Assembly: GCA_050874665.1 (NCBI GenBank)
Contig: JBNMLC010000014.1
Span: 1-64,000, forward strand
Source of the DNA: RUG11237 sp050874665
Lineage (GTDB): Bacteria; Bacillota; Clostridia; Lachnospirales; Lachnospiraceae
DNA length: 64,000 nt
Direction: 5' to 3'
Below are positions 8,338 through 16,507 of this stretch, piece by piece. The position numbers and the translations under genes were made by a program. Below the pieces are notes generated by a model. It searched no databases and was not told the origin of the DNA. It was given only the letters and a program-made list of their open reading frames with translations. Every line of letters begins with the position of its first letter. Position 1 is the stretch's first letter.

Positions 8338-10071
8338 TTACAGCATTTTATTAATCATTGCAATGACTTCCTGTCCTAAACTTTCGGACTTTTTATCTGC
8401 ATCTTCTAAGGAAGTTCCTTTGACTCCATAGTAGAATTTAACTTTTGGTTCTGTACCAGATGGTCTGACACAAAGCCATGCATCGTCTGTCAAATCATAG
8501 TAGAGTACATTAGAACTTGGAAGTCCTGTTGTTGTCACTGCACCTGTTTGCATATCCTTTACTGTATCTAATTTGTAATCTCTTGCGGAAACTACCTTGT
8601 ATCCTGCAATTTCAGAAGGTGTGTTATTACGCAGTGTTTCTAAGATGGACTGAATCTTTTCTAATCCTTCTTTACCGCTTAAAGTAATGGACTGAATTCC
8701 ATCTTTGTAATAACCGTATTTTTCATACATATCAATCATGGCATCCCATAAGGTCTTTCCCTGTGTTTTGTAATAAGCTGCTGCTTCACACAATGCCATA
8801 GTTGCAACAATTGCATCTTTATCTCTTGCGTGTGTCCCAATTAAACAGCCATAACTTTCTTCAAATCCAAACAGATAAGTTCCCTTACCGGACTGTTCAA
8901 ATCCGAGAATCTGCTGACCGATATATTTAAATCCTGTTAATACTTCAATTAATTTTACATTGTAGTGTTTTGCAATAGCATCTGCCATGTTAGTTGTAAC
9001 AATCGTCTTAATTAATGCGCCATCTGCAGGGATTCCTGACTGTTTTTCTATCTGACTTAATTCATATTCTGCAAGCAGGCAGCCTGACATATTTCCTGTT
9101 AATGTGATATATTCACCACTCTTAGCATCTTTTACATAAACGCCAAGACGGTCTGCGTCCGGGTCTGTTGCCAATACTAAATCTGCATCCACTTCTTTGG
9201 CAAGCTTTAAGCCCAATGCAAAAGCTTCTGCTGCTTCCGGATTTGGATAACTTACTGTTGGGAACTCTCCATCTGGTAATTCCTGCTCTTTTACTACATA
9301 TACATTTTCAAATCCTAATTCTTTCAATACACGTCTTGCAGGAATATTTCCTGTTCCATGAAGTGGAGAATATACAATCTTTAAATCCTTCTGTGCAGCC
9401 TTGATTGCATCTAAATTCTTTACCTGGCTCTTTAATTCTGCAATGTACGCATCATCTACTTCTTTGCCGATTACAACATATAATCCTGCCTTTTCTGCTT
9501 CTGCCTTATCCATTGTTTTTACATTATTGTAATCTGTCACCTTTTTCACTTCATCCATAATGCCTTTATCATGCGGAGGCGTAATCTGTGCGCCATCTTC
9601 CCAATATACTTTATATCCATTGTATTCTGGCGGATTATGAGAAGCTGTAATATTAATTCCTGCAATACAGCCAAGCTTTCTTACTGCATAAGACAATTCC
9701 GGTGTCGGACGGAGTGATTCAAAAATATATGCCTTAATGCCATTTGCTGCAAGGCAGAGTGCCGCCTCTGTTGCAAATTCCGGTGACATACGTCTGGAAT
9801 CATAAGCAATTGCCACACCTTTTGCTTGTCCTTTTACACCTGAAATGTAATTTGCAAGTCCCTGTGTTGTTTTGCGGACAGTGTAAATGTTCATTCTGTT
9901 AGTACCAGCCCCGATAATTCCTCTTAAACCGGCAGTACCAAAATCAAGTTCTGTGTAAAAACGTTCCTCGATTTCCTTTTCATCGTCTGCAATTGCTTTT
10001 AATTCATTCTTTGTTTTTTCATCAAAGTATGGATTCTCCAGCCACTGTTTGTAGATTTCTTTGTAACTCAT
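8338..10071 (-). CDS. pgcA: phosphoglucomutase / phosphomannomutase
   Basis: Alpha-D-phosphohexomutase of 577 residues interconverting hexose 1- and 6-phosphates for cell-wall glycan and glycogen precursors. The phosphoserine loop TASHNPPEYNGYK, the metal loop DPDADRLGV, the sugar loop GFEESYG and the phosphate loop RPSGTEPK are all intact. Length and four-domain order match the Firmicutes PgcA-type enzymes. It lies 18 bases after the PEGA lipoprotein gene and seven before mazG, and is probably cotranscribed with both. The precise sugar preference cannot be read from sequence. Confidence 0.95.
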   Translation of the reverse strand: MSYKEIYKQWLENPYFDEKTKNELKAIADDEKEIEERFYTELDFGTAGLRGIIGAGTNRMNIYTVRKTTQGLANYISGVKGQAKGVAIAYDSRRMSPEFATEAALCLAANGIKAYIFESLRPTPELSYAVRKLGCIAGINITASHNPPEYNGYKVYWEDGAQITPPHDKGIMDEVKKVTDYNNVKTMDKAEAEKAGLYVVIGKEVDDAYIAELKSQVKNLDAIKAAQKDLKIVYSPLHGTGNIPARRVLKELGFENVYVVKEQELPDGEFPTVSYPNPEAAEAFALGLKLAKEVDADLVLATDPDADRLGVYVKDAKSGEYITLTGNMSGCLLAEYELSQIEKQSGIPADGALIKTIVTTNMADAIAKHYNVKLIEVLTGFKYIGQQILGFEQSGKGTYLFGFEESYGCLIGTHARDKDAIVATMALCEAAAYYKTQGKTLWDAMIDMYEKYGYYKDGIQSITLSGKEGLEKIQSILETLRNNTPSEIAGYKVVSARDYKLDTVKDMQTGAVTTTGLPSSNVLYYDLTDDAWLCVRPSGTEPKVKFYYGVKGTSLEDADKKSESLGQEVIAMINKML

Positions 10072-10089
10072 TTTCTTACCTCCATGTGT

Positions 10090-11541
10090 TTAATCATCAC
10101 TCTCTACCATATCTGAGAAAGAATACGTAGCATCCGTATCGCCCTCTGAAATATAGACAGTATAACTTTTGGTTTTATACCCCTCTTTGCGAAGAGTAAT
10201 CGTGTGTGTCCCTGATGTTTTTGCAAAATCAACCGGAACCAATCCCATGTATGTGCCATCCAGATACACTTCTGCACCTGTTGGCGCTGTAACATATATT
10301 TTAGAACTTCCTGTGGAAGTTGACTGCGAAGAATCAGAGGAGGTTCCCTCCGTATCACTACTTGCCTCATCACTGTGAGTTTTATCTGCACCATCTTCAC
10401 CACCGGAAATGATATCTACCTCCGGTGTAACAGAAACAGACGCTCCTTTTGTCGGAGTCAGCACTGCTTCGCCTGTTATTTGTGGAGATACTGTTATTGT
10501 TGCCCCTTGTGTCGGAGTTATCTCCAAACTTTCTTCTGCCGATGTGAGTGCAATTTTAAGTTCTTTCAGCGTTTCTTTTACCTTTAATGTTCCACTGTAG
10601 GTTTCATACCCGTCTGCGGTAATCTTAATTTTATGGCTGCCATACTTTAGTGTAATAATCTCGTTATGTGCCACTTCTTTTCCATCTATAGTCAGAATTG
10701 CTTCTTTCGGTGTAATATTGAATTTTACACTTCCTAAAGGAAGTTCTTCTCCCTTTAGATTGCCCACATCTACTGTAATTTCCTCATTTCTTGTCACTGT
10801 AATGCTTTTAGAGCCACCCACACCATCTTTTGATATCGACAGTATATAATTTCCCTCAGGAACTACCAACATCATATCTTTTGTTACCGGTTTGACTGCT
10901 TCTTGTCCTACTTCTACCCAGCCACCGACAAAATAATCTGAATTCAGAAGCTTTACATAGCCATGCCCTTTGTCAACCACAATAGAACAGACCTGTTTTC
11001 CAATACCCCGAAGGATCAATGTATCCTCTGAATTAATATCCATTAATGTTGCAACTTGTCCCTCGGAAAGAATAATTAGCATATCGGAATATTTATATTT
11101 TACTTCCGCAATTGACATCATATTCTGGGGCTCATTTATTTTCAAATTTCTTACTTCCTTATATTCCCATGCTTGTTCTGAAATAGTCAGAGAATACATT
11201 TTCTTTTTGGATGCCACATACGAAAAATCCACAATTTCTCCCGGTTCTACCTGCGTAATAGACATGATTTCCTGATATTTATCACGCACGTCACAGCCAC
11301 CCGTATAATTAAGAAATAACTTTTCTCCGTTCGTCACACTTTGAAGGCTGATGATTTTATTTTCCGTATCTACGGAAAGTACCACACCCACATCTTCCGT
11401 TGCCGGAACATCTGCTGTCACTGTATCATCGATTGTTTCTTCTGGAAGTGCGTTTTTATTATTAGCGTTACACCCAATAAGCATGCATGCAAGCACACAG
11501 ATACTTATTGTTTGAATTATCTTTTTTCCCATTCTCTTCAC
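10090..11541 (-). CDS. PEGA-domain lipoprotein
   Basis: Exported lipoprotein of 483 residues: basic start, hydrophobic stretch and lipobox LIGC (Cys at about 24). The central part holds PEGA-type repeats (VKFNITPKEAILTIDGKEV near 270 and a second at the C terminus, IYVTAPTGAEVYLDGTYMG). They are separated by a Ser/Thr/Glu-rich linker at about 345-400. Known: PEGA domains are beta-rich surface modules of uncertain function. The ribosome-binding site and start are standard. It heads a unit with phosphoglucomutase and mazG. No catalytic motif is visible. Confidence 0.85.
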   Translation of the reverse strand: MKRMGKKIIQTISICVLACMLIGCNANNKNALPEETIDDTVTADVPATEDVGVVLSVDTENKIISLQSVTNGEKLFLNYTGGCDVRDKYQEIMSITQVEPGEIVDFSYVASKKKMYSLTISEQAWEYKEVRNLKINEPQNMMSIAEVKYKYSDMLIILSEGQVATLMDINSEDTLILRGIGKQVCSIVVDKGHGYVKLLNSDYFVGGWVEVGQEAVKPVTKDMMLVVPEGNYILSISKDGVGGSKSITVTRNEEITVDVGNLKGEELPLGSVKFNITPKEAILTIDGKEVAHNEIITLKYGSHKIKITADGYETYSGTLKVKETLKELKIALTSAEESLEITPTQGATITVSPQITGEAVLTPTKGASVSVTPEVDIISGGEDGADKTHSDEASSDTEGTSSDSSQSTSTGSSKIYVTAPTGAEVYLDGTYMGLVPVDFAKTSGTHTITLRKEGYKTKSYTVYISEGDTDATYSFSDMVESDD

Positions 11542-11645
11542 CTATGCATTATTTTCTGCTTTCTCATTATATAATACTTCTTGGAAAAAGGGAATGAAAA
11601 TTTTTTTTAATTTGAGTTGAATTTGAATCGGTGGATTGGAAGGAC

Positions 11646-11698
11646 GCTCATAGGCGGCACCAAGTCCTTCTTTTAAGGATTTAGTGCCGCCTATGAGC
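11646..11698. repeat. long palindrome, 24-bp arms
   Basis: Arms 11646-11669 and 11675-11698 are complementary except for two positions (one G-U and one A-C on either strand), with a five-base loop. Neither side has a T run, so it is not an ordinary intrinsic terminator. It lies between the CotS-like and PEGA genes, both read leftward. It may be a REP/MITE-like element or an RNA-processing hairpin. Confidence 0.8.
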
Positions 11699-11795
11699 TA
11701 TACTTTCAAGCCGATATGTTCAAAGAATCGTTTTTCATTGATAAGTTGCTCTCCGAAACAAAAAAGCCGAAAGCGCGCACCGAAATCAAATTCAT

Positions 11796-12788
11796 TTACA
11801 TTTCCATAAATTCTTTGAGAAACTCCTGCTTCTTACTATTCTGTGCGGATACCGCTTCTAATTTTTCTACTGTTTTCCCTGAAATCCATGCCTTATTGCT
11901 GTTAAAGTACTGATTTGCCAATTTCCAGAATTTTTCCGGATAGAGTAATCTTATATATAAATTTTCCTGTTCTTCGGAACTGATTTCTCTTACATTTCTG
12001 TATTCTGCAAGAATTTTCTTTCCTAATCTTTTATCCCAATTGTTCTTCTCTAAAATTTTTCTCATAAAATCATACAAGTCTTCCATTTGAATTCCCACAT
12101 GACATTTCTCAAAATTTATGGTAGCTGTCTTATTTTTTGTAAAAATTACATTATGATAATTATAATCTCCGTGACATATAAAGCCTTGCTCCAGGCTTTC
12201 TCTACTTAGTTTAAGATAGGATGAATTACCTAATCTTTCTAGTGCCTCCTCTCCTTCTTTATAAAACTCTTCAAACTCTTTTAAAAATTTTGTTTCAAAC
12301 ATAGAGATATGGCTGCGGGTTCTAATATAACGACGGATTTTTCGTAATTCCTTATTATGTTTTTCAAATTCCATACGCAGTGATTCTATACTCTGAGTCT
12401 CTGCTGTCAATTCCCTGCTTTCCTTTAACTGCATATATTTATGTAATTTTGCAAGATTCCTTGCCATTCCGGCAATTTCCTGCGAATTTTTTATGTCACA
12501 TTCTGCACCTTCTATGTGATTTTTTAATACATACTTTTTACCGTCCTTATCCGTTGTTACCAATTCTCCATTTTTATTTTTTACAAGACTGTCTGTTACT
12601 ATTTCTGCCTTTTCAAAAATTATTTCTTGTACCATATTCTGAAAATCCACATGTGCTTGTGTCCCTTTTAACTCTACTAGTTTCTTAACCCCTTGATTCG
12701 TTTCAACTAATAGTATTCCTCTGCCCCGTCTTACGCTTTCTATATTTAAATTATATTCCTCTAATACGTTAATGCCTTTTTCATTCAC
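11796..12788 (-). CDS. CotS-family spore coat protein / aminoglycoside-phosphotransferase-fold kinase
   Basis: About 330 residues with the kinase-like fold of the CotS/YutH group. The catalytic-loop equivalent FICHGDYNYHNVIF (HGDxxxxN) and the later metal-site region TINFEKCHVG are visible; the canonical second Asp is replaced in NFEKC. Known: CotS-type proteins sit in the spore coat and activity is usually unproven. I chose the GTG start at 12788 because a GGGGGG run lies seven bases upstream; an ATG at 12803 has no ribosome-binding site. The start region lies inside the left copy of the 48-bp direct repeat. Confidence 0.82.
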   Translation of the reverse strand: MNEKGINVLEEYNLNIESVRRGRGILLVETNQGVKKLVELKGTQAHVDFQNMVQEIIFEKAEIVTDSLVKNKNGELVTTDKDGKKYVLKNHIEGAECDIKNSQEIAGMARNLAKLHKYMQLKESRELTAETQSIESLRMEFEKHNKELRKIRRYIRTRSHISMFETKFLKEFEEFYKEGEEALERLGNSSYLKLSRESLEQGFICHGDYNYHNVIFTKNKTATINFEKCHVGIQMEDLYDFMRKILEKNNWDKRLGKKILAEYRNVREISSEEQENLYIRLLYPEKFWKLANQYFNSNKAWISGKTVEKLEAVSAQNSKKQEFLKEFMEM

Positions 12789-12789
12789 A

Positions 12790-12859
12790 AAGATTCCCCC
12801 CATAGTTTTATTTTTTACTTCACTCTATACTATGGGGAGGAAGTGGAATTTAGAACACC
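12790..12859. repeat. left copy of cassette-flanking direct repeat
   Basis: Positions 12790-12837 are identical over 48 bp to 14716-14763. Similarity continues with small indels to 12859 (TTAGAACACC). The copy contains the CotS ribosome-binding site and an inverted repeat CCCCATAGT/ACTATGGGG. Confidence 0.9.
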
Positions 12860-13080
12860 CAAAACAGAAGTTAGAGGATAGAGGTGGGCGATAAGTTTGA
12901 CATGGAAAGTATGTAGCAACAATAAAGAATCACGGCAAAAACATATCTTATAAATTATTATTCCACTTTATCTTTGAAAAATCATTATGTATTCATGAGA
13001 TTTAATAATTTAAAATTACTACTTTTTATCAATAGTATAACTCAAGATTATTTTTTAATACTTTGAATATATAATTCCAG

Positions 13081-13109
13081 TTGACATTTTTATATTTTAA
13101 TGTTATATT
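13081..13109 (+). promoter_or_regulatory. sigma-A promoter of the two-gene cassette
   Basis: TTGACA (13081-13086), 17-bp spacer, TATATT (13104-13109). Transcription is predicted to begin near 13116, directly at the base of the leader stem. Confidence 0.8.
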
Positions 13110-13116
13110 GTTTTAG

Positions 13117-13151
13117 CTTTGTGTTCGAGGGTTGCACAAAGTTTTAACCCT
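13117..13151 (+). promoter_or_regulatory. possible H-type pseudoknot at the mRNA 5' end
   Basis: Stem CTTTGTG (13117-13123) / CACAAAG (13135-13141) encloses a loop containing AGGGTT (13128-13133). This is complementary to AACCCT (13146-13151) just downstream. The predicted start site is one or two bases before the stem. It could protect the mRNA end or act as a switch. It matches no riboswitch class I know. Confidence 0.45.
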
Positions 13152-13188
13152 ATAAATATAAATAGTATAAAATAAGGAGTGAATAGCT

Positions 13189-13680
13189 ATGAAAAAGTTA
13201 GTAGCAACATTAATGATTGGAATCGTCTTTACATCTCATGCAATGAGTGTAAATGCCGCAACAGAAGGATTATACGTCGGAAAAATCGCAACATATCAAG
13301 ATTCAAGCCAAGAAACTGCTGCAAGCCTACAAGCAAGCACTTATGCAAGCAGTAAAACAACATTAAAATATAAAGCAAACTTATCTGTTAAAGCGGCACT
13401 TGTTTATGGAACAACATTATACTTGAGTTCCAGTTCTACAAACAAAAAAACAGGATCTGCTGTTAGTATTGATAAAATGACAATCAACGGAAAAATCACC
13501 GGAAAAGATAAACAATGTAAAACAGGATCAAAAAGTAAAAAAAATACGTCAAGCCTATCATACGAATTGTATACATCTGATTATGGACAAGGAACATTAA
13601 AACAGTGTACTGGAACTCATAAATTTGAAAATAAAGGATTTCCTACCAAAACACTAACTACCAAAAAGACATATAACTAA
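13189..13680 (+). CDS. small secreted protein of unknown function
   Basis: I do not recognise a family. The 163 residues begin with a clear Sec signal peptide (MKKLV, hydrophobic core, cleavage after about VNA at 23). The mature part is rich in Thr, Ser and Lys, beta-prone, with two Cys that could form a disulphide, and has no membrane anchor or sorting signal. AAGGAG precedes the ATG. It is the first gene of a plus-strand pair inside an otherwise minus-strand region bounded by direct repeats, 18 bases before the next gene. Codon use is strongly A-ending compared with the neighbours, which agrees with later acquisition. Confidence 0.75.
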   Translation: MKKLVATLMIGIVFTSHAMSVNAATEGLYVGKIATYQDSSQETAASLQASTYASSKTTLKYKANLSVKAALVYGTTLYLSSSSTNKKTGSAVSIDKMTINGKITGKDKQCKTGSKSKKNTSSLSYELYTSDYGQGTLKQCTGTHKFENKGFPTKTLTTKKTYN

Positions 13681-13698
13681 TTTAAAAATGGTGCGAAC

Positions 13699-14679
13699 AT
13701 GAATAACCGAAAAAAGGGCATCTACATTTTAGGTAGTTCCATAATATTGCTACTTATCCTATGTTTTGGAGTTGTTTTTTGGTTATGTAAGGACAATTCC
13801 ATTTATTTGTATCGCGATAAAAACGTATTTACAGATTTTCATACCAAATTAAATGGTCACACAAAAAGTATTCCCGGACTTCCGGTAGAAAATACAATAG
13901 AATCAGGGATAGTAAACGACGAAGCAATATGTGAGCAGAATTATAGTGTCAATATAAAAAGTGGTGAACCATACAATAGATTTATCTACTTGAAACAAAA
14001 CGTAGAAAAAGAAGGGGATTACTCTTTAGTTGTTTTTGATAATTTTAAACAAATCCCTTTTAAAGTGGATGGAACGGAAATGAATTATTGTACAATTCAT
14101 TTAACTTACGATGATGAGCTTTATGTGCCTGTGACCATTGATAATTTAAATAATGGCTGTCACCGTCTGGTATTTATCTGGCTCTTTAACGTAAATAAAA
14201 AGTTGCCTGAAAAAAAAGTGTCTGAACTTGATTATCTTGTCCTTTCAAGTGCTTTATGGACTGACGTAATTGTAGGCGAAAACGAAAATAACGTTCCGTA
14301 TCCTACCTATCAGGGAGATTTTTTTGAAGAATGTAATAATACAATCAGTATACAAGAGACCGATCAGGAAGACAGTGTTTGGCATGGAATAATTCAGCCA
14401 AACTTCAATGACAATAGAATTTATCTGACAGCTGGAAATAACAACTCAGAAAATACCGCGAGAACAGTTCTTTGGGGATTGTGTGACTACGAACAGATCA
14501 CAATGAATCCAAACGGTGATTATTGCATTTACGCAGAAATTCCAGAAGGCAAATTTATATCACAACCTATATCATATGAAACCAGTACACCTACATCCCA
14601 TACTTATCAAACTTTTAGCATGAATTTAGACACTGGCGAGATTGCATACTCTGACAGCGTATATCTAAACGCTGAATAA
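13699..14679 (+). CDS. membrane-anchored extracytoplasmic protein of unknown function
   Basis: Not a family I recognise. Of 326 residues, positions about 8-30 form one membrane segment preceded by a basic tail (NNRKKG). The remainder would face outward: acidic, beta-rich, without catalytic motifs I can name. It follows the small secreted protein by 18 bases and is presumably cotranscribed, suggesting that the anchored protein serves or guards the secreted one. That relation is inference from adjacency only. There is no terminator-like hairpin before the right repeat copy. Confidence 0.72.
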   Translation: MNNRKKGIYILGSSIILLLILCFGVVFWLCKDNSIYLYRDKNVFTDFHTKLNGHTKSIPGLPVENTIESGIVNDEAICEQNYSVNIKSGEPYNRFIYLKQNVEKEGDYSLVVFDNFKQIPFKVDGTEMNYCTIHLTYDDELYVPVTIDNLNNGCHRLVFIWLFNVNKKLPEKKVSELDYLVLSSALWTDVIVGENENNVPYPTYQGDFFEECNNTISIQETDQEDSVWHGIIQPNFNDNRIYLTAGNNNSENTARTVLWGLCDYEQITMNPNGDYCIYAEIPEGKFISQPISYETSTPTSHTYQTFSMNLDTGEIAYSDSVYLNAE

Positions 14680-14715
14680 TTCTATAGGCGAATGCTGGTA
14701 TACTTCTTCTTGAAT

Positions 14716-14780
14716 AAGATTCCCCCCATAGTTTTATTTTTTACTTCACTCTATACTATGGGGGGAAGATTTAGAACACC
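14716..14780. repeat. right copy of cassette-flanking direct repeat
   Basis: The first 48 bases equal 12790-12837. Here the inverted repeat is complete: TCCCCCCATAGT (14721-14732) pairs with ACTATGGGGGGA (14755-14766). It lies past the stop of the second cassette gene and before the convergent lipoprotein gene. Confidence 0.9.
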
Positions 14781-14873
14781 ATATTCAGTTTTTATTTGCA
14801 GATACCCTTACATTATCCTGCCAATAAAAGGTTTTCATATACATCTGTGGCCTCTTCTATATTTCCTGCACTA

Positions 14874-16484
14874 TCAATTTCCGAAAATCCTTTCATATGC
14901 ATATAATATATCGTTCCACGTTCCATCTTCTGACTTTACCTGAATCCATTCCTTATTATCTGTTGCCGGGAAGGTAACATTTCCGTCATTTGGAGAGAGT
15001 ACCCTTTTTTCACTTTCCGTATTTTTTTCTGTGTATACAGTAACTTCTTTCAATATAGCATGCGTTTTATATTCTTCCGGATAGTTCTCGGTATCTATCG
15101 GATACCATTCCTGTTCCTGAACTTTTAATGTTTCATTTTCTAATATGTAGTTGTATTCTAATGTAAATGTTTCTAACAATTCCGAATGAACCTTCGCCTG
15201 CAAGGTGCCGTCTCCCCAAAGATTACATGTTTCAGAATCTATCACTTCCTGAAGTGAACCTACATAACTTAGTTTTCCATTCATATATCTTAAAAAGTAA
15301 GTTGTATTATAAGCATCGCAACCATAATCGCAAATTGCAAGCTCTTTATATGCATCGTTACGATCCAAATCCACCACATAGTAATATTCACAGCCCAAAT
15401 CCGGATAATATTGTGTCAATTCCATAAACTGTTCCGTAATATCCTGACCATTAATGATTAATGTACACTTTGGCGTATCGTATACCTCACTTTCTTCTCC
15501 ATTTTCATCTGTAGCCCAACTGCTTGTCTGTTCCAGATTAAAACAAATATTCTCTGGAATTCCGTCTGAATCTAAATCTGTTTCAATGCTGCTTCCCTTA
15601 AGCACAGGATAAATGTAAGCACCTTCCTGTTTGTATGCTTCCTTTAATCCCTCTAACTCTGTATAAGGTACAATAAATTCGAAGTTTCCGGCCACATAAG
15701 GTCCTAACATATATTCATTGGAAATCACATGAATTCCATCCTTTCCCAAATACCAGAATTCTTCTGTAAGAATTGAATCAATATCATTCTGATAATTATC
15801 GTATAAGCGCTCCTGGTAATAAGGAGATTCACATTGTTTCAAAATATAGGATTTCATGTTCTCCACGGCCACCGCCTTATCCTCAAAAATATCGTCTAAA
15901 GTAAGCAGTTTTCCTGTATTACAGTCGTAATTAACGCCAGTAATATAAGAATCGCCATGAGCACCGCCCGAATATGTCGAAATACATTCCTGAAAGGAAA
16001 TTACACTAGAATCATTTCTTTCAACATTATAAGATACATAATCTTCATAGTTTTGAAAATTTTCCTTTTGTTCCTCTTCCGTAATGTGTTCATATACTTC
16101 CTTCGCAGAATTTTCGCTTTCCCGTGCGCTTTCCATAAATTCATTCTTACGTTTTTCCTGATCCTTTGCAATCTCCTGCGCTGCCTGCTCATTCCCCACG
16201 ATAGTAACTACAGGATACGAACATTCATATATGTAAATTTCTCTGCCATCCTCAGCAGTAATACGATTACCTTCTGTCTGATAAGCAACTGTAACGTGCT
16301 GCTTTTGTTCATCGGCTTGCTCTGTTGCAACTGTTTCATTTTTTGCTGCTTCGTTTTCCGCATTGCCTTCCTGCATTTGCGTAGTTTCAGAAATATTATC
16401 TTGTGTGATTGTATCAATCTGCCCGCAACCACTTAAAACAAAACAACTAATGATACTTAATGCAACCATTTTCCTTCTTTTCAT
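14874..16484 (-). CDS. RsiV-like (DUF4163/DUF3298) lipoprotein
   Basis: Exported lipoprotein of 536 residues with lipobox LSGC (Cys about 20) and a Glu/Gln-rich linker. Residues about 60-290 resemble the DUF4163-DUF3298 pair found in RsiV and PdaC (patterns ISTYSGGAHG and GKLLTLDDIF). The C-terminal part resembles FG-GAP-like or VCBS-like repeats (IETDLDSDGIPENICF). Known: in RsiV this module binds lysozyme, but here no sigma factor is adjacent, so that role is not implied. Start has GGGAGG upstream. Function otherwise unknown. Confidence 0.75.
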   Translation of the reverse strand: MKRRKMVALSIISCFVLSGCGQIDTITQDNISETTQMQEGNAENEAAKNETVATEQADEQKQHVTVAYQTEGNRITAEDGREIYIYECSYPVVTIVGNEQAAQEIAKDQEKRKNEFMESARESENSAKEVYEHITEEEQKENFQNYEDYVSYNVERNDSSVISFQECISTYSGGAHGDSYITGVNYDCNTGKLLTLDDIFEDKAVAVENMKSYILKQCESPYYQERLYDNYQNDIDSILTEEFWYLGKDGIHVISNEYMLGPYVAGNFEFIVPYTELEGLKEAYKQEGAYIYPVLKGSSIETDLDSDGIPENICFNLEQTSSWATDENGEESEVYDTPKCTLIINGQDITEQFMELTQYYPDLGCEYYYVVDLDRNDAYKELAICDYGCDAYNTTYFLRYMNGKLSYVGSLQEVIDSETCNLWGDGTLQAKVHSELLETFTLEYNYILENETLKVQEQEWYPIDTENYPEEYKTHAILKEVTVYTEKNTESEKRVLSPNDGNVTFPATDNKEWIQVKSEDGTWNDILYAYERIFGN

Positions 16485-16507
16485 ATCATATCCTCCCTTA
16501 TGAATTT

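Larger units (their letters stand above)
12804..13188. other. intergenic region between CotS-like gene and cassette
   Basis: The stretch holds the left direct-repeat copy, about 220 bp of very AT-rich DNA with no open reading frame or RNA gene I can recognise, a consensus promoter (13081-13109) and a structured leader (13117-13151). Confidence 0.7.

Noticed and set aside
14803..14900. Minus-strand frame after the lipoprotein stop that reads like coding sequence (about 27 codons, starting MKGFSEIDSAGN)
   Set aside because: It overlaps the lipoprotein end, has no ribosome-binding site and is short; a frameshifted C terminus cannot be supported without homologues.
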